A stretch of 64,000 nucleotides of DNA. Source: Atopobium deltae (lineage in GTDB: Bacteria; Actinomycetota; Coriobacteriia; Coriobacteriales; Atopobiaceae). The stretch is from assembly GCF_001552785.1 (NCBI RefSeq), contig NZ_KQ959484.1:53812-117811 (forward strand). Reading direction: 5' to 3'. Numbering within the stretch: position 1 is the first letter of the stretch; every line of letters begins with the position of its first letter. Of this stretch, positions 7,995-17,123 are shown one piece after another. A program made the position numbers and the translations under genes. Under the pieces are notes generated by a model, which saw only the letters and a list, made by a program, of their open reading frames with translations, had not been told where the DNA came from and did no database searches.

Positions 7995-9140
7995 ATGAAA
8001 TATGCAGACATAGCTTCACATATTCTTACTCACATCGGTGGCAAGGACAACGTCCGAACGAGCACCGTGTGCATGACGCGCCTGCGCCTGAATCTCACGG
8101 ACATTTCGCGCATCGACGATAACGAGCTCAACATGCTCGAGAGCGTGCTGGGTATCGTGCGTCGAGGCAATCATGGCCTCGAGATTGTATTTGGTCCTGG
8201 CATTGTCGAGAAGATCTACGAACCTTTTGCGGCCCTTGTTGGATCGAGCAATAACGAGACGGAACCTCCTGAGCACCCTCTTAGCGCAGGAACGCTTCGC
8301 GTGCAGATCGCTCGTGGTGCATATAGCGGAGGGGTCGCCGCTGGGGCGAGCGCTGGCCGCAGCGCCAGTGACGTGACTAACAACAGCGCATCTACCAGCG
8401 CAAATGCAAACACTTCGCAGAGTTCGCACACAGCAAGCTCACAGCCAAGCGCGCAGACCTCATCAAATACCCAGGACAGCCCTTCGACGCTTGATGATGA
8501 CATCGCGTCATTGCTGGCGGTGCTCGACACTCTTCAGAGCTCAAAGAAAAAGTCGGCCACTGCTGCGGAGACCAGCACAAACTCGTCTAGCAGCCGCATG
8601 TCGACCGATGATCAAACAACTGCCGCAAACAATGGCGCAGGTGGTGCCCCGTCAACTTCTGAGATCCAAAAAACATCAAACGCTGAGCTTCTCGGCATTA
8701 AAAAAATTCTTATTCTGAATGGCCCCAACATTAATATGCTCGGCATTCGCGAACCCACACTGTATGGAGCACAAACTTACGCCGATCTTATCTCCCTGTG
8801 CCAGTGCGAAGCTAGGCTTGTTGGCTTTGGCGCCTGCAATTGCTATCAGTCGAATCATGAGGGCGCGCTTGTGGACGAAATTCAGCATGCGTGCGGGCTC
8901 TACGATGGAATTATCTTCAATCCAGGTGCCTATACGCACACGTCCATTGCGCTGCTCGATGCGCTGAACGCCGTGCAAATTCCCTGCATTGAAGTGCATA
9001 TTTCTGAGGTCGATAAGCGCGAGGATTTTAGGCAGATTTCGTATATTCGTCGCGCGTGCTTCAAAACCATTATGGGCATGGGGCTTAATGGCTACGTTCA
9101 GGCCATTCACGATATGGCACAGCATTTACTGCAAGCGTAA
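7995..9140 (+). CDS. aroQ: PTS EIIB domain fused to type II 3-dehydroquinate dehydratase
   Basis: 381 residues in three parts. Residues 1-85 are a glucose-family PTS EIIB domain with the phospho-acceptor motif VCMTRLRL (Cys26) and GIVRRG further on. Residues ~86-233 are a Ser/Ala/Thr/Asn-rich linker with one helical island, DDDIASLLAVLDTL. Residues ~236-381 are a full AroQ: ILILNGPNINMLG, catalytic tyrosine in YGAQTY, QSNHEGALVDEI, NPGAYTHTSIAL, EVHISEV, REDFR. AroQ makes 3-dehydroshikimate. The EIIB cysteine is kept, so phosphorylation by a sugar-PTS protein is possible and might tie flux to sugar supply; that is inference. The binding site AGGAGA precedes the ATG. Confidence 0.92.
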   Translation: MKYADIASHILTHIGGKDNVRTSTVCMTRLRLNLTDISRIDDNELNMLESVLGIVRRGNHGLEIVFGPGIVEKIYEPFAALVGSSNNETEPPEHPLSAGTLRVQIARGAYSGGVAAGASAGRSASDVTNNSASTSANANTSQSSHTASSQPSAQTSSNTQDSPSTLDDDIASLLAVLDTLQSSKKKSATAAETSTNSSSSRMSTDDQTTAANNGAGGAPSTSEIQKTSNAELLGIKKILILNGPNINMLGIREPTLYGAQTYADLISLCQCEARLVGFGACNCYQSNHEGALVDEIQHACGLYDGIIFNPGAYTHTSIALLDALNAVQIPCIEVHISEVDKREDFRQISYIRRACFKTIMGMGLNGYVQAIHDMAQHLLQA

Positions 9141-9226
9141 AGCTATACCTGCTTCGCCGAAAAGATCAACGCGCCAGCGGTCTTTGTGTGCAGAGATGCG
9201 AAGTGAGGTGCGGCGCGCGGGTCGCG

Positions 9227-9775
9227 TTATTCCATTTTGTGCGTTGCGTAGACCTTCTCGTCCTGCCACAGAACAACCTTGTTTTGCGCGAGCGTTTTAG
9301 GAATGTCGATCAGACGCTGATTGGACGACCCGCGAAAACGCAGCGTGATGTCGTACAAATCTTTCTCGAAAGGGCCGTCGACCAGCACGTCAAGACAGGC
9401 CAGAATGCGATCCGTGACGTCGGTGTGGTGAAAACCGCCCTCGCTAATTTCTTCGTAGGTGTCGCCTGTGTAGCACCAAATGCTTTTATGCGGATAGGCG
9501 CGACGAACACGCTCAAACAGATCCACTAGGCCGTGTTGATTTTCGGGCTCCATGGGCTCGCCGCCGAGCACCGTCAGGCCCGCAATGTAGTCGGGGGCAA
9601 GGCTGTCGATAATATCTTGCGCGGTTTTGGAGGTAAACGGTTCACCAAAGTTAAAGTTTTGAACCAAAAAGTTAAAGCAGCCTTTGCAGCCGCGACGGCA
9701 GCCCGATACGAATAAGCAGGTACGCACACCAGGCCCATTGGCGATGTCAGCATATTTTATCGTTCCGTAATTCAC
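9227..9775 (-). CDS. nrdG: Anaerobic ribonucleotide reductase activating protein
   Basis: A radical SAM enzyme that creates the glycyl radical on NrdD. Near residue 25 the sequence SGCRRGCKGC gives the CX3CX2C iron-sulfur motif, and GGEPM near 90 is the SAM-binding glycine motif. It has 182 residues, slightly longer than the family norm. The start codon is GTG with AAGGAA upstream. It lies 158 nt downstream of nrdD on the same strand, and that gap holds only weak inverted repeats. Confidence 0.94.
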   Translation of the reverse strand: MNYGTIKYADIANGPGVRTCLFVSGCRRGCKGCFNFLVQNFNFGEPFTSKTAQDIIDSLAPDYIAGLTVLGGEPMEPENQHGLVDLFERVRRAYPHKSIWCYTGDTYEEISEGGFHHTDVTDRILACLDVLVDGPFEKDLYDITLRFRGSSNQRLIDIPKTLAQNKVVLWQDEKVYATHKME

Positions 9776-9933
9776 GTGCTTATTCCTTCAATATAGATTC
9801 ATGTACTACCTGGCTGCGATGTGCTGCAGGCAGTTCGATGGCGCGCAGACGCTCAGGTGGATATAGATGCCAAGGCGGGCCACTTGCGTAGCCCGCACAG
9901 CGTAGTACTTACTCAGGTTGCGTCAACGTGCGT

Positions 9934-12159
9934 TTACAGGTGCAAAACGCGGTCTTTAATCTCTTCCGTACGACCCTGGTTCCAGAACTGCGTACCAATG
10001 TAGCCGCAGGTTCGGCGCGCAACATTAAGCTTGCTTTGATCGCGATTGGCGCAGCGTGGGCACTCCCATACCAGCTTACCATCGGCGTCTTCGACAATCT
10101 TGATCTCGCCATCATAGGAGCACTTCTGGCAGTAGTCGCTCTTCGTATTGAGCTCGGCATACATGATGTGATCATAAATGAAACGCATCACGCTAATGAC
10201 CGCCTGTAGATTGTCCTGCATATTGGGAACCTCGACGTAGGAGATAGCTCCGCCAGGCGAAAGGCGCTGGAACTGGCTTTCGAACTCGAGCTTCTTAAAG
10301 GCGTCGATCTTCTCGGCAACATGCACGTGATAGCTGTTAGTGATGTAGCCGTGGTCGGTGATGTGTGGAATGACACCAAAGCGGCGCTGCAGGCAGCGAG
10401 CAAACTTGTAGGTGGTCGACTCCAGGGGCGTACCGTACAGCGAGTAGTCGATATTCTCGGCAGCCTTCCACTCTTCGCATTTGTCGTTCATGCGCTGCAT
10501 AATGGCAATCGCAAAGGGCGTTGCTTCTGGATCGGTGTGAGAATGACCGGTCATGAAGCGCGTAGCTTCGTACAGACCTGCATAACCAAGAGAAATGGTC
10601 GAGTAGCCATCGTAAAGGAGTTTATCGATGGGCTCGTCCTTGTCGAGGCGCGCCAAGGCACCGTACTGCCACAAAATAGGAGCAGCATCTGAAAGGGTGC
10701 CCAGCAAGCGCTCGTGACGGCAACGCAGTGCGCGGTGGCAAAGCTCGAGGCGCTCATCAAAGATTTCCCAGAAACGCTTGACATCGCCGCCGGAGGAAAG
10801 GGCAACGTCAGGCAAGTTGATCGTCACAACGCCCTGGTTAAAACGACCGTAGTACTTGGGCTTGCCAGGAACATAGTTCTTGGCGCGAGCAATGTTGTTG
10901 TAGCCGCCGCTCGAACGGTCGGGCGTTAAGAATGAGCGGCAACCCATGCAGGTAAAGGTGTCACCTTCGCCGGGCTTCTCTCCAGTCGAAAGCTTATATT
11001 CCTTCATCTTCTTCTCGGAGATGTAGTCGGGTACTAGGCGCTTTGCGGTGCACTTTGCTGCAAGTTGCGTCAGGTAGAAAAAGGGCTGGCCTGGCTCGAT
11101 ATTGTCGGGCTCAAGCACGTAAATGAGCTTCGGGAATGCGGGAGTGATCCAGACGCCCTGCTCGTTTTTGACGCCTTCGTGGCGCTGACGCAGGGTCTCT
11201 TCGATGACGAGTGCGAGGTCCTTCTTGGTTTGGGGATCGTCAACCTCGTTGAGGTACATGAAGACAGTCACAAACGGTGCCTGGCCATTGGTGGTCATCA
11301 GGGTAACGACCTGGTATTGAATCGTTTGTACACCACGGCGAATCTCGTCGCGCAGGCGCTTCTCGACAATGGCATCGAGCTTGGAGGCATCTGGCTCAAT
11401 GCCAAGGCTGTTGAGCTCGTCGATCACCTGGGCGCGAATCTTCTTACGAGACACATCCACGAAGGGCGCGAGGTGCGCCAACGAGATGGACTGGCCGCCG
11501 TACTGACTTGAGGCCACCTGTGCGATGATCTGCGTTGCAATGTTGCAAGCGGTCGAGAAACTGTGGGGCTTCTCGATCATCGTGCCCGAAATGACAGTAC
11601 CATTTTGCAGCATGTCGTCGAGGTTCACCAAGTCGCAGTTGTGCATGTGCTGCGCGTAATAGTCGGCGTCGTGGAAGTGGATAATACCCTCATTGTGCGC
11701 CTGCACAATGTCCTCGGGCAAAAGCATGCGCATGGTCAAGTCTTTTGAAATCTCGCCGGCCATGTAATCGCGCTGCACCGAGTTGACGGTTGGATTCTTG
11801 TTGGAGTTTTCCTGCTTGACGTCCTCGTTGTTGCATTCGATCAGCGAGAGGATCTTATCGTCAGTCGTGTTCTTTTGACGCTTGAGGCTTTGGACATAGC
11901 GGTAAATGATGTATTTACGGGCGACTTCAAAGCAGTCGAGCGCCATGATTTCGTCCTCGACCATGTCCTGAATCTCTTCAACGGTGACGGTGTGGCCCGC
12001 GTCCTGGCAGCGATCGCGAACGTTTTCGGACGCATAAATTACCTGGCGCTCGGTCAGGCGCGCATCCGAAGGAACCTCCTTGTTGGCCGCACGAATAGCG
12101 TTCGAAATTTTATTGATATCGAAGACAACTTCAGATCCGTTGCGTTTGATAATCTTCAT
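9934..12159 (-). CDS. nrdD: Anaerobic (class III) ribonucleoside-triphosphate reductase
   Basis: Reduces ribonucleotides to deoxyribonucleotides by a glycyl radical mechanism under anoxia. 741 residues: N-terminal ATP-cone (1-~90), which senses ATP/dATP; the 10-stranded barrel with HMHNCDLVNLDDML; a zinc site made by CQKC and CPRC near 675-705; and the C-terminal radical loop RRTCGYIGTQFWNQGR. All key residues are present. Two NrdR boxes lie ~180-220 nt upstream of the start, so repression by NrdR with dATP is likely. No nrdA, nrdB or nrdJ is seen here. Confidence 0.96.
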   Translation of the reverse strand: MKIIKRNGSEVVFDINKISNAIRAANKEVPSDARLTERQVIYASENVRDRCQDAGHTVTVEEIQDMVEDEIMALDCFEVARKYIIYRYVQSLKRQKNTTDDKILSLIECNNEDVKQENSNKNPTVNSVQRDYMAGEISKDLTMRMLLPEDIVQAHNEGIIHFHDADYYAQHMHNCDLVNLDDMLQNGTVISGTMIEKPHSFSTACNIATQIIAQVASSQYGGQSISLAHLAPFVDVSRKKIRAQVIDELNSLGIEPDASKLDAIVEKRLRDEIRRGVQTIQYQVVTLMTTNGQAPFVTVFMYLNEVDDPQTKKDLALVIEETLRQRHEGVKNEQGVWITPAFPKLIYVLEPDNIEPGQPFFYLTQLAAKCTAKRLVPDYISEKKMKEYKLSTGEKPGEGDTFTCMGCRSFLTPDRSSGGYNNIARAKNYVPGKPKYYGRFNQGVVTINLPDVALSSGGDVKRFWEIFDERLELCHRALRCRHERLLGTLSDAAPILWQYGALARLDKDEPIDKLLYDGYSTISLGYAGLYEATRFMTGHSHTDPEATPFAIAIMQRMNDKCEEWKAAENIDYSLYGTPLESTTYKFARCLQRRFGVIPHITDHGYITNSYHVHVAEKIDAFKKLEFESQFQRLSPGGAISYVEVPNMQDNLQAVISVMRFIYDHIMYAELNTKSDYCQKCSYDGEIKIVEDADGKLVWECPRCANRDQSKLNVARRTCGYIGTQFWNQGRTEEIKDRVLHL

Positions 12160-12335
12160 GGCTGTTAAACTTTCTCCCGATATATCCCGATATGGTTTGT
12201 TGTGGGTCGCCTAGTGGACGCGACAGCATAAATGACGAACCTGCAGCGTATAGCAAGTTTGTCTCGCAGATGGGATTGGTACTCCCATCGACATACTTAT
12301 CCTATCGTATTGAGGAGCCTAAGGGAAGCGAGAAA

Positions 12336-12351
12336 ACACAAATTGTTGTGT
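12336..12351. promoter_or_regulatory. NrdR box 1
   Basis: ACACAAATTGTTGTGT is a 16-bp near-palindrome matching the NrdR operator pattern (acaCwAtATaTwGtgt). It lies upstream of nrdD, and its start is exactly 31 bp from that of the second box, the three-turn spacing typical of NrdR sites. Confidence 0.8.
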
Positions 12352-12366
12352 ATTTTTTTATAAGGA

Positions 12367-12382
12367 ACACTACATATTGTGT
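12367..12382. promoter_or_regulatory. NrdR box 2
   Basis: ACACTACATATTGTGT fits the NrdR consensus almost fully. Paired with box 1 on the same helical face, it should bind the NrdR repressor and control the nrdD-nrdG transcript that reads leftwards. Confidence 0.85.
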
Positions 12383-12401
12383 GTTAAAGGGCGTGCGGCT
12401 G

Positions 12402-12504
12402 GTCGAGAAGACCTTGTTTTTGCAGCTAGAAAATTTGCTATTTTTTTATCACATTGCGCAGGGCCTACATAGTGTGGGGTAGCGGCGCACAAGGTCTTCT
12501 CGAC
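12402..12504. repeat. 16-bp perfect inverted repeat built on the CGAGAAG motif
   Basis: GTCGAGAAGACCTTGT (12402-12417) and its exact complement ACAAGGTCTTCTCGAC (12489-12504) face each other over 71 nt. Both arms carry the heptamer that is abundant throughout the window. The repeat lies in the ~490-nt nrdD-trpS gap, which otherwise holds the NrdR boxes and a small hairpin (GATGGGA/TCCCATC, 12269-12289). Confidence 0.85.
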
Positions 12505-12653
12505 AGAAGGCCCAGCGGCGTAAGCGGGCGCAGTATTCGTTCACAACATGTGCAAAACCTTTGCAAAACGCCCGCGCAACATCAGCATGCGTCACACGCG
12601 CGAGGCACAACACGCTACACTAGTAAGGTATGAAAAACGACGAAAGGAACGCC

Positions 12654-13706
12654 ATGCCCAATGAGGGTAGTTATGAAGTAGCCTGCAAGCGAAGTGACGC
12701 CATCCATGCCGATATTGCGGCTGGTAAAACACAGGCCTACACCATGCTGACCGGTGATCGTCCCACAGGGCGTTTGCACCTCGGCCACTATTTTGGCACG
12801 CTCTCGCAGCGAGTCGCTCTGCAAAATGCGGGAATCAAAACCAATATCGTCATCGCCGACTACCAGGTCATCACCGACCGAGACACCACCGAAACAATTC
12901 AAGACAATGTCTACAACATGGTCATCGATTATTTGGCCTGCGGCATTGATCCCGCAAAGACGATGATCTTTACGCACTCCGCCATCCCCGAGGCAAACCA
13001 GCTCATGCTCGTGTTTTTATCGCTGGTCACCGAGGCCGAAATGCAGAGAAACCCGACGGTTAAAGCCGAACAGGCTGCTTCTGGTCATACTTTAACGGGG
13101 CTGTTGCTCACCTACCCCGTGCATCAAGCCTGCGACATTTTGTTCTGCAAGGGCAACGTGGTACCCGTGGGTCGCGATCAGCTTCCTCACATCGAGATCA
13201 CGAGCAAAATTGCACGTCGCTTTAATGAGCGCTACGGACAGGTCTTCCCCGAGGTTTCGGGACTTTTGACCTCCACTCCCCTGCTGCCTGGTCTTGATGG
13301 GCGCAAGATGAGCAAATCATATGGCAATGCGATTTCGCTGAGCATGACCGCCGAGCAAACAGCCAAGCTCATTAAAAAGTCCAAAACGGATTCTGAGCGC
13401 ATGATTAGCTTCGATCCCGAAGGGCGTCCTGGTGTTTCGGCATTGCTTACCACGGCAGGCATTTGCTCTGGACGTGACCCTCGCGAAATTTCTGACGAGA
13501 TTGGCATGGGTGGCTCTGGTCAGCTCAAAGCCTATGTCACTGAAGTCGTCAACGACTACTTTGCTCCCATACGAGAAAAGCGTCACGAGTACGAGAAGGA
13601 CCTCGCCTATATTAAGGAAGTCCTGCACGAAGGTAATAAGCGTGCACGCCAGGTAGCAGCACAAACCCTCGATGAGGTACGCGAGGCTATGGGTATGGTG
13701 TACTAG
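12654..13706 (+). CDS. trpS: Tryptophanyl-tRNA synthetase
   Basis: Charges tRNA-Trp. Class I signatures are present: RPTGRLHLGHYFG near 40-55, replacing HIGH, and KMSKSYGN near 220 (KMSKS). 350 residues from the chosen ATG. An in-frame ATG at 12630 is also possible, but a likely -10 (TACACT, 12616-12621) would put the transcript start at ~12628, leaving that codon nearly leaderless. The ATG at 12654 has GAAAGGAA 6 nt upstream and is preferred. No T-box leader is seen. A strong terminator follows. Confidence 0.95.
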   Translation: MPNEGSYEVACKRSDAIHADIAAGKTQAYTMLTGDRPTGRLHLGHYFGTLSQRVALQNAGIKTNIVIADYQVITDRDTTETIQDNVYNMVIDYLACGIDPAKTMIFTHSAIPEANQLMLVFLSLVTEAEMQRNPTVKAEQAASGHTLTGLLLTYPVHQACDILFCKGNVVPVGRDQLPHIEITSKIARRFNERYGQVFPEVSGLLTSTPLLPGLDGRKMSKSYGNAISLSMTAEQTAKLIKKSKTDSERMISFDPEGRPGVSALLTTAGICSGRDPREISDEIGMGGSGQLKAYVTEVVNDYFAPIREKRHEYEKDLAYIKEVLHEGNKRARQVAAQTLDEVREAMGMVY

Positions 13707-13833
13707 TTTCGGAAGGCACGGCTTCTCGGCCGACGCATCGTGCGTCTGGACGACTCACAAGCGGACATGCCCTTCTCACCCATGCGCTCTTCTCGGCCGA
13801 TGCACGTTCCAACCAAACAAGCGCACCCACAAA

Positions 13834-13866
13834 AAACCGCCCCACATACGTGAGGCGGTTTCTTTT
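13834..13866. terminator. Bidirectional Rho-independent terminator
   Basis: AAACCGCC (13834-13841) pairs with GGCGGTTT (13854-13861), extended inside by CAC/GTG. A T-rich tail follows on the plus side and an A run precedes it. It separates trpS from the convergent YfcC/ArcD gene. Confidence 0.85.
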
Positions 13867-13906
13867 ATCTGCTAAACAGCGTTTACTGTGTTACAGAGCT
13901 AACTGC

Positions 13907-15484
13907 TTATGCATGAAGGGTCATCATAGCAATGGTAAGGATGACCATACTTGCGACAGCAATGGTTACCACGATCTTGATGGCGAACTTCACCCAGGTA
14001 GAGTACTCAACACGGGACAGTGCCAAACCACCCATGATTGCACCACTGGTTGGGGTAATGAGGTTGACTGCACCAGATGCTGCAGAGAAGATCATGATCA
14101 TGACTGCAGGGTTGAAGCCAAGCTTTGCGGCCAAGGGTCCCATAATGGGCATGGAAACCGTTGCCATACCAGAGGTGGAAGGAATCAGGAAGGAAAGGAC
14201 GAAGTAGAGTGCATAGCTACCAAGGGAGAAGGCGATGCCAGACGTACCCTCAAGGGCGGCAGCAGCAGCATTCAAAACGTAATCCGAAAGACCAGTGGAG
14301 CTCATAACGACGGAAACACCACGGGATAGCGCGATGACCATGACAACGCTCATCATATCGCCAGAACCAGCCATGAACTCGTCAACAACCTCGCGCTCAG
14401 AAAGACCACCGATAACACCGATGATAATAGCCAAGAGCAAGAACCACGTTGTGGACTCAGCGAAGTACCATTGACCAATAGGAGTGCCGGTTAAGAAAGC
14501 AGACCAACCAGGATTATCGGTAACCTCTTCGGTGAGCTTACCCTGAAGATCCTGAGGAATATCAAGAGCACCAAAGCCTTTATCATCATATTTCTTAATG
14601 ATGTCTTCACCAGTAATCTCGGTGGTCTCTTCGTGAGATGCAGCATCGCTTACAAAGGTCTTAATATTCAGTTTCTCCCAGGGTACGAAGGAGATAACCA
14701 TGATAATGAAGGCGGCAGCAAAGACGGAAAGGACAGCCTTCTGGCGACCAGTAAGCTTAACGTCTTTGGTAGCTTCCTCAGAAGCATTGCCATAGGCAGC
14801 CTCAGTGTTAGCAAGCTCAGTTGCAGAAAGAAGAGTGCGAGAAGGATCAGCCTTAACGCGCTTTGCATACTGAATAACGAAGAATAGCGAAATGGCCCAA
14901 GAAACAACAGCAAGAACAATACCAAGACCCAAGACGATGGTCTGGTCTACTTCGATATTTGCAGAGGTAAGAGCAGCAGAAGCTACACCCGTTGCGAAGG
15001 GGTTAACGGTAGAACCGAGGCAACCAACACCAGCACCCAAAAGAACAATCATGGCGCCAGTGAGGGCGTCAAATCCTGCAGCCATCATAGTTGCAGAAAG
15101 AAGTGCATAAAAACCTACGGTCTCTTCGCACATACCATAGGTAGAACCACCGAAGGCAAATAGGGCCATCAGGATGGGGATAAGCATAAGCTCGTTACCG
15201 CCCATTTTACGAACGAGAACAGCAATGCCATCCGAAAGAGCATTGGTCTTGTTTACAACTCCAAGGAATCCACCAAGAACCATAACGAACAAGCAAACGT
15301 CCATAGCGTCTGCGAAGCCCTTTGCGGGAGCCATCAAGAAGTCACCAAGGGTTGCGCCCGTAACATCTTTGGTGGTCTGCGCAACTGCAATAGTAATAAG
15401 ACATACTGCAGCAAGAATAATGAAGATAATAGAGAAAGACGAGAGCATCTGTCTCTTCTTCTTAGGCTGTGCCTGGTCTGTCAT
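13907..15484 (-). CDS. YfcC/ArcD-type carrier, probable arginine-ornithine exchanger
   Basis: A 525-residue polytopic membrane protein of the YfcC / C4-dicarboxylate-carrier-like superfamily with ~12 hydrophobic helices, a central soluble segment (~residues 225-330) and glycine-rich re-entrant motifs such as GCLGSTVNPFATGVASAA and PSTSGMATVSMPIMGPLA. In several bacteria such carriers replace classical ArcD next to arginine deiminase genes. The start ATG has AAAGGAG upstream. It follows arcB on the same strand but is separated from it by a terminator, so it probably has its own promoter. Substrate is inferred from context. Confidence 0.8.
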   Translation of the reverse strand: MTDQAQPKKKRQMLSSFSIIFIILAAVCLITIAVAQTTKDVTGATLGDFLMAPAKGFADAMDVCLFVMVLGGFLGVVNKTNALSDGIAVLVRKMGGNELMLIPILMALFAFGGSTYGMCEETVGFYALLSATMMAAGFDALTGAMIVLLGAGVGCLGSTVNPFATGVASAALTSANIEVDQTIVLGLGIVLAVVSWAISLFFVIQYAKRVKADPSRTLLSATELANTEAAYGNASEEATKDVKLTGRQKAVLSVFAAAFIIMVISFVPWEKLNIKTFVSDAASHEETTEITGEDIIKKYDDKGFGALDIPQDLQGKLTEEVTDNPGWSAFLTGTPIGQWYFAESTTWFLLLAIIIGVIGGLSEREVVDEFMAGSGDMMSVVMVIALSRGVSVVMSSTGLSDYVLNAAAAALEGTSGIAFSLGSYALYFVLSFLIPSTSGMATVSMPIMGPLAAKLGFNPAVMIMIFSAASGAVNLITPTSGAIMGGLALSRVEYSTWVKFAIKIVVTIAVASMVILTIAMMTLHA

Positions 15485-15628
15485 GACCGTTCTCCTTTCA
15501 TGAGAAACATAAGCAACAACGAACGACAGGGCACCTCATGGATGCCCATCACTGACATATACAAGTTTTGCAGATTTGGTGACAAAATGCACTAAAAATT
15601 TTTAATTATTATCCAATAGTCGGTGAAC

Positions 15629-15681
15629 GTTACTTTTTTACCAAATTGTGGCTTTACATTTTGAGTTCCGTAAAAAGTAAC
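15629..15681. promoter_or_regulatory. Inverted repeat upstream of the arginine carrier gene
   Basis: GTTACTTTTTTAC (15629-15641) and GTAAAAAGTAAC (15670-15681) are complementary apart from one extra T. They lie 145-200 nt before the carrier start in an AT-rich gap of ~400 nt and could be an operator pair for a regulator of arginine catabolism or oxygen response. Nothing else gene-like is seen in 15485-15897. Confidence 0.45.
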
Positions 15682-15897
15682 AGGTCATTTTGGTAGTGAC
15701 TGACTTGCGTTCTCCTTTTTACACATCTTTTAGTATTTGCAAAAAAATTAGAAATATCTTTGTTTATGGTATAAATTTTGCATAAAAGAGACTTTTTCTG
15801 GTTTTTATTGTATAAGTCTTAAACTCCGTTTAGAGAAAAGTACTTGACTTTTTATTACATATAGGTTTTCACAAAAAGTTTTGTGTGAGCGGCAAAA

Positions 15898-15925
15898 AAG
15901 TCTCCCCGCTCGCGCGAGGAGACTT
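15898..15925 (-). terminator. Rho-independent terminator after arcB
   Basis: AAGTCTCC (15898-15905) pairs with GGAGACTT (15918-15925), with a GC-rich loop. Read on the minus strand it is followed by a T run, which fits termination of the arcA-arcB transcript. Confidence 0.75.
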
Positions 15926-15979
15926 CTCTTTACAAAGTCCTTAGCGGACTTGCGGTGCAAAAGCTAACGCAGACATACC

Positions 15980-16975
15980 TTATTTAAGGGTTGCGTACAT
16001 AACAGCCTTAATGGTGTGCATACGGTTCTCGGCCTCTTCAAAGACCTTCGATGCGGAGGACTCGAATACCTTGTCCTCAACTTCCATCTCGGTGACGCCG
16101 AACTTCTCGGCAACCTCAGCACCCTTTTTGGTGTTGGTGTCGTGGAAGGAAGGCAGGCAGTGCAGGAAGATTGCATCGTCATGAGCCTGAGCCATAACCT
16201 CGGTGGTTACGCGGTAGGGCTCCATCAGAGGAATGCGCTTCTTGTAAAGCTCATCGGGCTCACCCATGGATACCCAAATGTCGGTGTAGATGACGTCTGC
16301 ATCCTTAACGCCCTCGTGAACATCGGAGGTAAGGGTAATGGTAGAACCATTCTCTTTAGCAAGAGCGCGGCAGGTGTTGACCAAAGACTCCTCAGGCATG
16401 TACTCTTCAGGACCGCAAGCAACAAAGTTAACGCCAAGCTTCGAGCAAACAACCATCAAGGAGTTAGCTACGTTGTTACGAGCGTCGCCCATGAAGGTGA
16501 GCTGCTTGCCCTTGATGTCGTTGTTGAAGTTCTCCTTCACGGTCAAGATGTCAGCGAGCATCTGCGTTGGGTGGAAAGCATCGGTCAAGCCGTTCCATAC
16601 AGGAACACCGGCCTTCTCGGCAAGCTCTTCGACAACTTCCTGATCAAAACCGCGGTACTCAATACCATCATACATGCGGCCAAGAACACGAGCGGTGTCC
16701 TCAACGGACTCCTTGTGACCCATCTGTGAACCAGTTGGCTCAAGATAGGTTACGCCCATACCAAGATCATAAGCGCCAACTTCAAAAGCGCAACGAGTGC
16801 GGGTTGAAGTCTTCTCAAAAATAAGAGCAATATTCTTGCCCTCGAGATAACGGTGAGGAACACCAGTCATCTTCATGCGCTTGAACTCTGCAGAAAGGTC
16901 AAGCAAGTAGTTAATCTCATCGGTAGAGAAATCGAGAAGCTTCAAGAAGCTACGACCAGAAAGGCTTACTCCCAT
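15980..16975 (-). CDS. arcB: Ornithine carbamoyltransferase, catabolic
   Basis: Converts citrulline plus phosphate to ornithine and carbamoyl phosphate in the arginine deiminase pathway. 331 residues, the normal length, with carbamoyl-phosphate motif STRTR near 57-61, HPTQMLADI near 140 and HCLPSFHD near 272. The start is the ATG at 16975, which has AAGGAA 6 nt before it; an upstream in-frame extension is non-homologous. The gene follows arcA after ~200 nt. A carbamate kinase gene (arcC), needed for ATP, is not in this window. Confidence 0.95.
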   Translation of the reverse strand: MGVSLSGRSFLKLLDFSTDEINYLLDLSAEFKRMKMTGVPHRYLEGKNIALIFEKTSTRTRCAFEVGAYDLGMGVTYLEPTGSQMGHKESVEDTARVLGRMYDGIEYRGFDQEVVEELAEKAGVPVWNGLTDAFHPTQMLADILTVKENFNNDIKGKQLTFMGDARNNVANSLMVVCSKLGVNFVACGPEEYMPEESLVNTCRALAKENGSTITLTSDVHEGVKDADVIYTDIWVSMGEPDELYKKRIPLMEPYRVTTEVMAQAHDDAIFLHCLPSFHDTNTKKGAEVAEKFGVTEMEVEDKVFESSASKVFEEAENRMHTIKAVMYATLK

Positions 16976-17123
16976 GAACGTTCCTTTCAATAGAAAACTA
17001 CAACGGATGTTTTGATTAAAGCACAAATAAAAACAAGAGTTATTGAAAATAAAATATGCATGCAATCATCAAAATTATGCAAATTTCAAGAGAAGATTCG
17101 CGAGATTGCATGCACACATCAAG

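Noticed and set aside
12402..12504. Insertion-sequence ends
   Set aside because: The interior is only ~71 nt, has no transposase frame and no target duplication is seen; it fits paired motifs better.
12160..12653. T-box riboswitch ahead of trpS
   Set aside because: No specifier stem, no T-box TGGNACC-type sequence and no terminator next to trpS are visible; the gap holds NrdR boxes and a motif pair instead.
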